In this document: positions 46,624-54,713 of the stretch, in pieces
Numbering within the stretch: the first letter of the stretch is position 1
Layout of the letters: the number at the start of each line of letters is the position of its first letter
Origin: Rhizobium sp. BK650
GTDB lineage: Bacteria; Pseudomonadota; Alphaproteobacteria; Rhizobiales; Rhizobiaceae
Reading direction: 5' to 3'
Length of the DNA: 64,000 nt
Assembly (NCBI RefSeq): GCF_014195325.1
Contig: NZ_JACIBK010000009.1
Location: 22,522 to 86,521, forward strand
The notes under the pieces: model-generated
Told to the model about the DNA's origin: nothing
Database searches by the model: none
What the model saw: the letters and a program-made list of their open reading frames with translations, nothing else
Made by a program: the position numbers and the translations under genes

Positions 46624-46652
46624 AGATAAATGATGATTGGCTCGTTCCGCAA
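46624..46652 (-). promoter_or_regulatory. Promoter of the ribB riboswitch transcript
   Basis: On the minus strand TTGCGG (46652-46647), 17 bases, TTATCT (46629-46624). The implied start near 46617 coincides with the first base of the FMN aptamer, which supports both calls. Confidence 0.6.
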
Positions 46653-46725
46653 GAGGTACGCTGCAGATCACACCACGGGAATTGCTTCTGGTGATGAAAG
46701 CACCGTTTCCAATTGTCGAACAGCG

Positions 46726-47508
46726 CTAGGACATGATCAGCCCTCCATCGACATTGATGGTCTGGCCGGTGATATAGGCCGCGTCATCGCTTGCAAGAAA
46801 AGTGACAAGGCCGGCGACATCTTCGCCCGATCCGGCGCGCTTCATCGGGATGCCCTCGACCCATTCTTTCATCAGCTCGCCGGGTGCGTAGTTGCCCAGC
46901 AACTTGCCCCACGCCTGATCGTTATAGGCCCACATGTCGGTTTCGATGATGCCGGGGCAGAAGGCGTTGACGGTAATGCCATCGGTCGCAACTTCCTTGG
47001 CAAGGCTCTGGGTGATACCGACGACGCCCATCTTCGAGGCGGCATAATGCGGCGTATAGATGAAGCCGTCGCGCGCCTGACCGGAGGCCGTGTTGATGAT
47101 ACGGCCGCCGCGGCCGTGCTTGCGTATGCGGGCGATCGCTTCCTGGGCGCAGAGGAACACGCCCTTAGTGTTGACGGCCATGACCTTGTCCCACTCGCTC
47201 TCGGTCATATCCTCGATACGGGCGATGGTGATGACGCCGGCATTCTGAATGGAAACGTCGACTGCGCCGAATGCCTGCTCGGTTGCGTCGTAAAGGGCCT
47301 TGACGCTTGCCTTGTCAGTGACGTCTCCAACGAAAGAGATCGCCTTTCCGCCATCGGCCTGGATCTGTTCGGCAACGGTATGCACGCTCTCCTCATTGGC
47401 CGAGACCACGAGATTGGCACCTTCGCGCGCAAAGCGTTTGGCAATCGCTGCACCAATGCCGCGACTTGCCCCGGTAATGACGACGGTCTTGTTTTCGAAG
47501 CGTTGCAT
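46726..47508 (-). CDS. Short-chain dehydrogenase/reductase, polyol dehydrogenase type
   Basis: A 260-residue NAD(P)-dependent enzyme. Cofactor motif TGASRGIG (12-19), NAG near 89-91, and the catalytic Ser142, Tyr155 and Lys159 (YAASK) are present. The C-terminal part (PGIIETDMWAYNDQAW and AYITGQTINVDGG) resembles sorbitol, ribitol and butanediol dehydrogenases. Last gene of the leftward catabolic operon, 74 bases after the triose-phosphate isomerase gene. It probably oxidises a polyol or reduces a keto-sugar of the pathway. Confidence 0.85.
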   Translation of the reverse strand: MQRFENKTVVITGASRGIGAAIAKRFAREGANLVVSANEESVHTVAEQIQADGGKAISFVGDVTDKASVKALYDATEQAFGAVDVSIQNAGVITIARIEDMTESEWDKVMAVNTKGVFLCAQEAIARIRKHGRGGRIINTASGQARDGFIYTPHYAASKMGVVGITQSLAKEVATDGITVNAFCPGIIETDMWAYNDQAWGKLLGNYAPGELMKEWVEGIPMKRAGSGEDVAGLVTFLASDDAAYITGQTINVDGGLIMS

Positions 47509-47582
47509 TCTCTTTTCCTTTCAACGGTGCCGGCGTGAGCGCACCGATCTCCAGCGGCGACACTTGTCTCCGCACTCAGACT

Positions 47583-48320
47583 TCACACGGCTGCCGAAAT
47601 AATCCCTGCGAATTCCGAGGCCTTCAGCGAAGCGCCACCGACCAGCGCTCCGTCCACATTGCGAAGGCCGAAAATCACCGCGGCATTGGATGCCTTGACC
47701 GAGCCGCCATAGAGTATCTTGACCGAATGGCCGTCATCGCCCAGTCGCTCTTCCAGCATCTGCCGGATCGCAGCATGAACCTCCTCGATCTGCTCGCTGG
47801 TCGGCACCAGTCCGGTTCCGATCGCCCAGACGGGTTCATAGGCTATGACGAGATTTCGGCTGGTAGCACCCTTAGGGACGGATCCCCGCAGTTGTTCGCC
47901 GACCACTTCGATTGCCCGGCCTTCGTCGCGCTCATGGCGTGTCTCACCGACACACACGATCGAGATCAAACCTGCTCGATGCGCGGCAAGCGCCTTCCCC
48001 AGGACAACCTCATCGTCCTCGCCGTTCAGGACACGGCGTTCGGAATGTCCGAGGATGACATAGCGAACGCCGAGATCGGCAAGCATTTCGGCAGAAATTT
48101 CGCCCGTGTGGGCACCCGACGACTGCGCGTGGCAATCCTGCGCGCCGATGACCAGGTTCGAACCTTTTACCCCCTCGACCGCGCGATCGATCAGCGTGAA
48201 GGGCGGGCAGACGACGATATCGCACGCCACCCCGCCCGTTAGCCCCTTCAGCGCCTCGATCTCAGCTTGGGAGGAGATGAGACCGTTCATTTTCCAATTG
48301 CCTGCAACCAGCCTGCGCAT
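47583..48320 (-). CDS. tpiA: Triose-phosphate isomerase paralogue
   Basis: A 245-residue TIM barrel that interconverts dihydroxyacetone phosphate and glyceraldehyde 3-phosphate. Active site residues are all present: Asn8 and Lys10 (GNWKMN), His92 (GHSERR), Glu162 (YEPVWAIGTG), and the phosphate loop LYGGSV. Being inside a sugar operon it is likely a pathway-specific second copy, as TpiB is in rhizobial erythritol loci. ATG 48320 lies a few bases after the stop of the upstream dehydrogenase gene; the frame to 48365 overlaps it. Substrate could be a four-carbon analogue. Confidence 0.88.
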   Translation of the reverse strand: MRRLVAGNWKMNGLISSQAEIEALKGLTGGVACDIVVCPPFTLIDRAVEGVKGSNLVIGAQDCHAQSSGAHTGEISAEMLADLGVRYVILGHSERRVLNGEDDEVVLGKALAAHRAGLISIVCVGETRHERDEGRAIEVVGEQLRGSVPKGATSRNLVIAYEPVWAIGTGLVPTSEQIEEVHAAIRQMLEERLGDDGHSVKILYGGSVKASNAAVIFGLRNVDGALVGGASLKASEFAGIISAAV

Positions 48321-48324
48321 CGTA

Positions 48325-49113
48325 TCACCAGCAGCAGAAGCCGCCGTCGACGAGCAGATCGACACCCGTCACGAAACTTGCGGCATTCGACAGCAGGAAG
48401 ACGGCGGGACCGACCATCTCGTCGACACTCGCCATGCGCTGCATCGGCGTCTGTTCTTCGAAGAGCTTGGTCTGATGCACCATCTCCGGGCGGGTGTTCA
48501 TCGGCGTTGCGGTATAGCCCGGCGAAATCGTGTTGACGCGGATACCGCGCCCGACCCATTCCATCGCAAGCGACTTGGACATGTGGATCACCCCGGCCTT
48601 GGAGGCATTGTAATGCGCCTGGCTGAGGCCCCGGTTGACGATAACGCCGGACATGGAGGCGATGTTGACGATGGAGCCGCGACCGTGCTTCAGCATGGCG
48701 CGCGCTTCGGCCTGGCAGGACAGGAAGACACCCTTCAGGTTGATGTCCATCAGCGTCTGATACTGGTCCTCTTCCATCTCCTCGGCGGGATTGGCGTTGG
48801 CGATCCCTGCTGCATTGACGGCAAGCGAAAGAGCCCCGAGATCGGCTTCAGTACGGCCGACGGCATCCGCCAGAGACCCTTTGCTGGTGACATCAGCGGC
48901 AATCTCGATCGAGCGGCGACCAGCGGCACGAATATGGCTGGCAGTAGTGGCAAGGCCGTCATCGGTGCGGCGATCGACAAGCGCCACGTCGGCGCCGCAC
49001 TGGGCAAGACCGATCGCGATCCTTTGCCCGATGCCGCTGCCGGCGCCGGTTACGATGGCGACCTGACCGCTGAGATCGAATAGTTTTGGTGCGTTCAGAG
49101 AGATGTCGGACAC
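48325..49113 (-). CDS. Short-chain dehydrogenase/reductase, threitol/arabitol dehydrogenase type
   Basis: A 262-residue SDR. It has VTGAGSGIG (21-29), NAAG near 100-103, Tyr158 and Lys162 (YNASK), and the end DLLVDGGF. It resembles polyol dehydrogenases, and the N-terminal LFDLSGQVAIVTGAGSGIGQRIA is common in D-threitol or arabinitol type enzymes. It follows the ABC ATPase gene by 22 bases. With the other SDR in the operon it may give sequential or stereospecific oxidations. Confidence 0.85.
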   Translation of the reverse strand: MSDISLNAPKLFDLSGQVAIVTGAGSGIGQRIAIGLAQCGADVALVDRRTDDGLATTASHIRAAGRRSIEIAADVTSKGSLADAVGRTEADLGALSLAVNAAGIANANPAEEMEEDQYQTLMDINLKGVFLSCQAEARAMLKHGRGSIVNIASMSGVIVNRGLSQAHYNASKAGVIHMSKSLAMEWVGRGIRVNTISPGYTATPMNTRPEMVHQTKLFEEQTPMQRMASVDEMVGPAVFLLSNAASFVTGVDLLVDGGFCCW

Positions 49114-49135
49114 CGCTCTTCCTTTCTGTCTTTAC

Positions 49136-50614
49136 TTAGATTGTCGCCAGTTCCATGACCGAGACGTCGTTCGCCTCGTCACGCTTCAAAATGCCTGCCT
49201 GCTTGCCCTGTGCCAGCACGAGAATGCGGTTCGACACGCCGAGAACCTCTTCGAGGTCGGAACTCACGACGATGACCGCGACACCCTGCCTGGCAAGGTT
49301 GACGATGATATCGTAGATGCCAGCACGGGCGCCGACATCGATGCCGCGCGTCGGCTCGTCCAGCACTACGACCTTGGGATCGCGCATCAGCCATTTGGCA
49401 ATGACGACTTTCTGCTGATTGCCGCCCGACAGGTCGGAAGCAAACTGCTCAGCACGTCCTTTGACGCCAAACTTCGTTACCGCCTTTTCGGCAAAAACAC
49501 GCTTCATGCCCGAGGTCAGCCAGCGCCCGCCAAGCTTGTCCAGATTGGCGTAGATGATGTTCTCGCTGATCTTATGTGTGACGACGAGGCCTTGATCCTT
49601 GCGATCTTCCGGGACCATGACGATACCCTTGGCAATCGCATCCGCGGGGCTGCGCAGCTTGAGCGCCTCGCCTTCGAGCCTGATCGAGCCGGCGCCGATC
49701 GGATCCGCCCCGGTAATCGCCCGCACAAGCTCGGTGCGGCCGGCACCGACGAGACCGGCAATGCCGAGGATCTCGCCCGCGTGAACATTGAAGCTCACAT
49801 CACGGAAGGAGCCGTCAGGCGACGTCAGGCCAGACACCTCGAGTACGGGGCGGCTCGTGGGCTCCGGAAGGGTAGGAAACATGCGATCAAGCGAGCGACC
49901 AACCATGCTTTCGACGATCGTGCGCACCGGCGTCGAACTGTCGGCGAATTCATGAACGCGCTCTCCGTCGCGTAGCACGACGATGCGGTCGGTAATCTTT
50001 TTGATCTCTTCCATGCGATGGGAGATGTAGATGATGCCGACACCTTCCGAGCGCAGCTTGCGCACCTGCTCGAACAGGGCTTCCGTCTCCGCCCCGCCAA
50101 GGGCGGCAGTCGGCTCATCCAGGATGAGGAGCTTGGCATTGAGCGCCAAAGCCTTGGCGATCTCGATCAGCTGCTGATTGGCGGTCGAGAGACCGGCTAC
50201 CTTTCGGGTGGCGGGAATGTGCAGGTTCAGCCGCGCAAGCTGCTCCTGCGCACGGCGAACCATCTGGGTGCGGTCGACCACGCCATTCTTCATTGGCCAT
50301 CGGCCGATGAAGACATTTTCGGCGATGGAAAGATGCGGCAGGAGCTGCAGTTCCTGATGGATCAGCACGACGCCCTTGTCGATCGCCTCGCGTGGAGCGG
50401 CCGGGGCATAAGTCTGCCCCAGCCATGTCATCGAGCCGGCGGACGGTGTGCGCGATCCGGCAATGATCCCGGACAGCGTCGACTTGCCGGCGCCGTTTTC
50501 ACCGAGCAGTGCGACCACCTCGCCGGGGTAGACGTCCAGGTCCACATTCTTCAGAACCTGGAGCGGTCCGTAGCGCTTGGATATGCCCCTCAGGGATAAA
50601 ACCGGCTCGCTCAC
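49136..50614 (-). CDS. Sugar ABC transporter ATP-binding protein (RbsA type)
   Basis: A 492-residue protein with two ATPase domains. The first has GENGAGKST, a signature reading LSTANQQLIEIAKAL and Walker B LLILDEPTAAL. The second has GLVGAGRTEL in place of a standard Walker A, the usual state in RbsA/XylG proteins, then LSGGNQQKVVIAKWL and VVVLDEPTRGIDVGA. GTG 50614 with AGGAGG upstream. Energises uptake of a monosaccharide or polyol. Confidence 0.93.
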   Translation of the reverse strand: MSEPVLSLRGISKRYGPLQVLKNVDLDVYPGEVVALLGENGAGKSTLSGIIAGSRTPSAGSMTWLGQTYAPAAPREAIDKGVVLIHQELQLLPHLSIAENVFIGRWPMKNGVVDRTQMVRRAQEQLARLNLHIPATRKVAGLSTANQQLIEIAKALALNAKLLILDEPTAALGGAETEALFEQVRKLRSEGVGIIYISHRMEEIKKITDRIVVLRDGERVHEFADSSTPVRTIVESMVGRSLDRMFPTLPEPTSRPVLEVSGLTSPDGSFRDVSFNVHAGEILGIAGLVGAGRTELVRAITGADPIGAGSIRLEGEALKLRSPADAIAKGIVMVPEDRKDQGLVVTHKISENIIYANLDKLGGRWLTSGMKRVFAEKAVTKFGVKGRAEQFASDLSGGNQQKVVIAKWLMRDPKVVVLDEPTRGIDVGARAGIYDIIVNLARQGVAVIVVSSDLEEVLGVSNRILVLAQGKQAGILKRDEANDVSVMELATI

Positions 50615-50641
50615 AACACACCTCCTAACGATTTCGGCTGA

Positions 50642-51571
50642 TTACGGATGGTTGGCGATGAAGCCTGCCACGTTTTCCTTGGTCGTCAGGGTGGCATCCA
50701 GCAGCTGGACCGGCGGCACCTTTTCCTTCGCAGCGAGCTTGACCGCGTTCTCCACTGCATCGCGGCCCATCTTCTGCGTCTGCTGTGTCGCAGTCACGTT
50801 GAACACACCCTTACTGAGGGCTTCGAGTGCAGCCGTATCCCCGTCAAAACCGCCGACCACGATCTTTTGCGACGGATTGGCGACCTTAATCGCCTGGGCC
50901 GCACCGAGCGCCAGTCCATCTGCCTGGGCAAAGACAATCGAGACATCCGAATTCGACTGGAGCATGTTCTGCATGATCTGGAAGCCCTCGTCCTGGCTCC
51001 ACATGTTGGAATATTGCTCGGCGACGACGCTGACATCCGGATAGGCCTTCAGGGATTCCTGACATCCCTTGGTACGATCCAGTTCCGGCGTCGTGCCCTT
51101 CTGGCCATGGATGATGACCATCTTGCCCTTGCCGCCGGCTTCCTTGAGGATGTAGTCGCAAACCGCCTTTGCCGAGGCGACGGAATCGGTCGCCAGGAAG
51201 GTATCGCCCGGAGCGCCTTCAGCGTTGCGGTCGACGTTGACGACCGGAATGCCGGCCTGCTTTGCGAGCTTGACCGGCACACTGGCTGCAGCAGCACCTG
51301 CCGGGATGTAGATCAGCGCGTCGATATCCTGGGTCAGCAGGTCCTGGATCTGGTTGACCTGGGTCGGGCCATCGCCCTTGGCGTCGACGGTGACGACCTC
51401 GATGCCGCGCTTCTTGGCTTCAGCTTCGACGGACTGCTTGATCTGGTTGAAGAAGTTTGCCTGCAGGTTTGCCACAGCAAGGCCGAGCTTCTTGACTTCG
51501 GCCGCCTGGGCGGATCCGAGGCTGAGGCCAAGCAGGGCAACAGACGCGAGCAGAGTACGCGCAAATTTCAT
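50642..51571 (-). CDS. Sugar ABC transporter substrate-binding protein (RbsB type)
   Basis: A 309-residue periplasmic protein with a 22-residue signal peptide (cleavage near AQAAE). It has LGLAVANLQANFFNQIKQSVEAEAKKRGIEVV, DLLTQDIDALIYIPAGAAAASVPVKLAKQAGIPVVNVDR and VFAQADGLALGAAQAIKVA, typical of the pentose/ribose-binding group (Peripla_BP_4). ATG 51571 follows GGAGG. It defines the substrate of the island, which the sequence does not name. Confidence 0.92.
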   Translation of the reverse strand: MKFARTLLASVALLGLSLGSAQAAEVKKLGLAVANLQANFFNQIKQSVEAEAKKRGIEVVTVDAKGDGPTQVNQIQDLLTQDIDALIYIPAGAAAASVPVKLAKQAGIPVVNVDRNAEGAPGDTFLATDSVASAKAVCDYILKEAGGKGKMVIIHGQKGTTPELDRTKGCQESLKAYPDVSVVAEQYSNMWSQDEGFQIMQNMLQSNSDVSIVFAQADGLALGAAQAIKVANPSQKIVVGGFDGDTAALEALSKGVFNVTATQQTQKMGRDAVENAVKLAAKEKVPPVQLLDATLTTKENVAGFIANHP

Positions 51572-51688
51572 GTCAGTTCCTCCGTTGTTAATGAACCCGT
51601 GGGTTATCCTCCCCCTCGGGCGATAGATCCGCTCCAAACCTTTCGGAGAGGAAATTCTGGCGGCCCGCATGATCTGCGGGCCGAACGA

Positions 51689-52672
51689 TCAGGCAGCCCG
51701 CCGCTTGCGGATCGTTTCCGCACCGACCGCCAGAACGATGACGACGCCGATGATGACCTGCTGCAGGAAGGGTGAGACGTTGAGCAGGTTGAGGCCATTG
51801 CGTAGAACGCCGATGATCAGGACGCCGATCAACGTCCCGCCAATGCCGCCCGCACCTCCCGACAGAGACGTCCCGCCGATGACGACGGCTGCGATCGTGT
51901 CCAACTCGTAGCCGAAACCGCTGGACGGCTGAACCGAGTCCAGGCGGGCGGCAAGAACGATACCGGCAAGACCTGCAAGGACGGCGCTCGCCATGTACAC
52001 AAGAATAGTCACTAGCTGCACGTTCATGCCGGCAAGGCGAGCAACTTCCGGATTGCCGCCGACCGCGTAGAGCATGCGGCCTTCTGCGCGAAAGTGCAGG
52101 AAAATCCAGGCAGCGGCGACCACAGCCAGCATCAGGAAGACGGTTGCAGTCAGGATGCCGAAATGACGGTCGATCGCCAGCATCATGAACCAGTCGGGGA
52201 AGCCGACGATCTGCTGGCCGTCGGTGATCATGTTCGCCACGCCGCGCGCAGCCGACATCATCGCAAGCGTCGCGATAAAGGCGGGGACCCTGAACCAGGT
52301 GACCATGATGCCGACGATCAGGCCGCTGATCAGCGAGGCAACGAGCGCCGCCACGATGCCGAGGCCAAGCGGCAGCCCCGCGACATTCGCCGTCCAGCCC
52401 ATCACCATCATCGCGAGAGCCAGGACCGAACCGACCGAAAGGTCGATGCCGCCGATCAGGATTACGAAGGTCATGCCGACTGCCATGATCCCGAGCACCG
52501 TGATCTGGTCGAGAATATTCAGGCCATTGCGGACGGAGAGAAATGCATCTGTGCTGAAGGTCAGGAACAGGCAGAGCAAAAGCAGGCCGATAAGCGGTCC
52601 GGTTGCTCCCGTGAGCTTGCTAACCCACGTGCCGGACGGACGGCTCTGCTCATTCACATCGATCGCCACCAT
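51689..52672 (-). CDS. Sugar ABC transporter permease (RbsC type)
   Basis: A 327-residue membrane subunit with about 8-10 helices. It has GIMAVGMTFVILIGGIDLSVGSVLALAMMVMGW and the C-terminal DTIAAVVIGGTSLSGGAGGIGGTLIGVLIIGVLRNGLNLLNV, diagnostic for RbsC. First gene of the leftward operon; GAGGAA stands before ATG 52672. Divergent to the transketolase operon, sharing a 213-base control region with two operator-like repeats. Confidence 0.93.
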   Translation of the reverse strand: MVAIDVNEQSRPSGTWVSKLTGATGPLIGLLLLCLFLTFSTDAFLSVRNGLNILDQITVLGIMAVGMTFVILIGGIDLSVGSVLALAMMVMGWTANVAGLPLGLGIVAALVASLISGLIVGIMVTWFRVPAFIATLAMMSAARGVANMITDGQQIVGFPDWFMMLAIDRHFGILTATVFLMLAVVAAAWIFLHFRAEGRMLYAVGGNPEVARLAGMNVQLVTILVYMASAVLAGLAGIVLAARLDSVQPSSGFGYELDTIAAVVIGGTSLSGGAGGIGGTLIGVLIIGVLRNGLNLLNVSPFLQQVIIGVVIVLAVGAETIRKRRAA

Positions 52673-52716
52673 CGTTCCTCCCTAAAGATCAAGGCCGGCG
52701 GCCATTATTCCTTCAC

Positions 52717-52736
52717 GCAAGAATATTTATTCATGC
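52717..52736. promoter_or_regulatory. Operator-like repeat 1, leftward catabolic operon
   Basis: GCAAGAAT, ATTT, ATTCATGC: arms of eight with one mismatch. The core AGAAT-N4-ATTCA (52720-52733) matches two other copies of TGAAT-N4-ATTCA in the island. It lies 45 bases upstream of the permease start. Confidence 0.6.
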
Positions 52737-52859
52737 TTGCTGGAAAATTCATTAACAACTTGCCTAGATGCTGTCAACTAGCTTTCCGCGGATGCCCGGT
52801 GGCTGGATGATCAACTAGGGGCTTGACTAAGCTCGCTCATATGCAAAAATATAACTTAA

Positions 52860-52873
52860 TGAATATTTATTCA
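52860..52873. promoter_or_regulatory. Operator-like repeat 2, transketolase operon
   Basis: TGAAT-ATTT-ATTCA, perfect five-base arms, 12 bases before the transketolase start codon. A bound regulator would block initiation of the rightward operon. Confidence 0.62.
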
Positions 52874-52885
52874 CAAGAGGAAACG

Positions 52886-53695
52886 ATGGAGCCTTCCGAA
52901 CTTGAACGTGTTGCTCGCCAGATACGTCTGCGCGATCTCCAAGCCGTATATGAGGCGGGCGCCGGCCACATTGGCGGCGAGATGTCGGTGATCGATCTCC
53001 TCACTGCGCTGTATTTTCGGGTGCTGTCCGTCTGGCCCGATCAGCCCAGGCATCCCGATCGCGACAGGTTCGTGCTGTCGAAGGGCCATACGGCTTGCGC
53101 GCTTTATGTCGTGCTCGCCAAGCGCGGCTTTATTCCGGAAGAGGAGATCTCGACCTTCCTGAAGCCGCACTCCCGCCTGAACGGCCACCCCAACTGCAAC
53201 AAGGTGCCGGGCGTCGAAACGAATACCGGCCCGCTCGGACACGGGCTGCCGGTTGCCGTCGGCATGGCCAAGGCGGCAAAACTCTCGGGTTCGAAGTACC
53301 ATACCTATGTCATCACCGGCGACGGCGAGATGCAGGAAGGCTCCAACTGGGAAGCCATCATGGCAGCATACCAGTTCCGCCTGGACAACCTGACCTTGAT
53401 CATCGACCACAACAGGTTCCAGCAGGGCGCTTCGCTCTCGGACACCAACGATGTCGCACCGCTTCGCCCCAAGCTCGAGGCCTTCGGATGGGAGGTCAGC
53501 GAAATCAACGGCAACGACATGCACGCGATCGTGCCCGCTCTCGAGCATCGCTCCGACCGTCCCCATTGCATCGTGGCGCACACAAACAAGGGCCACGGCA
53601 TCTCGTTCATGCAGGATCGCGTCGACTGGCATCACAAGGTTCCGAGCAAGGAACAGTATGAAACCGCATTGGCAGAACTGTCGGAGGCACTCTAA
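52886..53695 (+). CDS. Transketolase-like enzyme, N-terminal (thiamine diphosphate) subunit
   Basis: A 269-residue subunit that corresponds to the N-terminal domain of transketolase. It has GHIGGEMSVIDLLTALYF, DRFVLSKGHTACALYVVL, GPLGHGLPVAVGMAKA, the diphosphate motif GDGEMQEGSNWEA and a following N, and HTNKGHGISFM. ATG 52886 follows AGAGGAAACG; upstream residues lie in the operator. The stop overlaps the start of the second subunit by one base. Split transketolases are known in apulose and sulfosugar pathways as well as for some ordinary pentose pathways. Confidence 0.92.
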   Translation: MEPSELERVARQIRLRDLQAVYEAGAGHIGGEMSVIDLLTALYFRVLSVWPDQPRHPDRDRFVLSKGHTACALYVVLAKRGFIPEEEISTFLKPHSRLNGHPNCNKVPGVETNTGPLGHGLPVAVGMAKAAKLSGSKYHTYVITGDGEMQEGSNWEAIMAAYQFRLDNLTLIIDHNRFQQGASLSDTNDVAPLRPKLEAFGWEVSEINGNDMHAIVPALEHRSDRPHCIVAHTNKGHGISFMQDRVDWHHKVPSKEQYETALAELSEAL

Positions 53696-54651
53696 TGAAC
53701 GCGCCCGTAACCCCACCGAAGCTCTACGACTGCCGCGATGCCTTTGCCGCGGCGCTCGAGCGCTTGGCCGCCGAGAATGAAGCCATCGTCGCGGTCTGCA
53801 ACGACTCGGTCGGCTCCTCCAAGCTCGGCGGCTTTAAGTCGAAATTCCCGGAGCGCCTCGTCAATGTCGGCATTGCCGAACAGAACATGGTCGGCGTCGG
53901 CGCCGGTCTCGCCAATGGCGGCCGCCTGCCCTATGTCTGCGGCGCCTCGCCGTTCCTGACTGGCCGATCTCTTGAGCAGATCAAGGCCGACATTTCCTAC
54001 TCCAATGCCAACGTCAAGCTCGTTGGCATTTCCTCGGGGATGGCTTACGGCGAACTCGGCCCGACCCATCATTCGATCGAGGATTTCGCCTGGACGCGCG
54101 TGCTGCCGAATCTGCCCGTGATCGCCCCTTGCGATCGCATCGAGACTGCCGCCGCCGTCGAGTGGGCCGCAGCCTACAATGGTCCCTGCTTCCTGCGCCT
54201 GTCGCGCGTCGGCGTTCCGGATCTGCTGCCTGAAGGTCACAAATTCGAAGTCGGCAGGGCGAACCTGCTGCGTCAAGGCCTTGATGTCACGCTGATTGCC
54301 AACGGCACGCTGACCCACCGCATGATGAAGGCCGCCGAAATCCTGGCCGGACGCGGCATCAAGGCGCGCGTGCTCAACATGGCGACCGTTCGCCCGATCG
54401 ATGAGGCCGCCATCATTGCGGCGGCCAACGAGACTGGCGCGATCGTGACGGCGGAAGAGCATTCGATCTTCGGCGGCCTCGGTTCCGCCGTCGCCGAAGT
54501 CGTCGTCGACAACGCACCCGTGCCAATGAAGCGGCTTGGTGTTCCTGGTATCTATGCGCCAACAGGTTCCGCCGAATTCCTGCTCGACGAATTCGGCATG
54601 GCGCCAGCAGCGATCGCCGATGCGGCCGAGGCGCTGATCAAGCGCAAATAA
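53695..54651 (+). CDS. Transketolase-like enzyme, C-terminal subunit
   Basis: A 318-residue subunit with the pyrimidine-binding and C-terminal domains of transketolase: VNVGIAEQNMVGVGAGLANGGRLPYVCGASPFL (with the Glu that activates thiamine), GPTHHSIEDFAWTRVLPNLPVIAP, and EEHSIFGGLGSAVAEVV. The TAATG overlap with the preceding subunit implies 1:1 synthesis. Together they would move a two-carbon unit from a ketose phosphate to glyceraldehyde 3-phosphate. Confidence 0.92.
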   Translation: MNAPVTPPKLYDCRDAFAAALERLAAENEAIVAVCNDSVGSSKLGGFKSKFPERLVNVGIAEQNMVGVGAGLANGGRLPYVCGASPFLTGRSLEQIKADISYSNANVKLVGISSGMAYGELGPTHHSIEDFAWTRVLPNLPVIAPCDRIETAAAVEWAAAYNGPCFLRLSRVGVPDLLPEGHKFEVGRANLLRQGLDVTLIANGTLTHRMMKAAEILAGRGIKARVLNMATVRPIDEAAIIAAANETGAIVTAEEHSIFGGLGSAVAEVVVDNAPVPMKRLGVPGIYAPTGSAEFLLDEFGMAPAAIADAAEALIKRK

Positions 54652-54713
54652 TCTGATAGCAGGTCTATTGCACCGGGGCGCGCATCCGCCCCGGCCGTTC
54701 GTTTGAGGAGAAG

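Noticed and set aside
46630..47538. 302-codon plus-strand frame opposite the dehydrogenase gene
   Set aside because: The minus strand carries a complete SDR with cofactor and YAASK motifs; the plus frame has no features.
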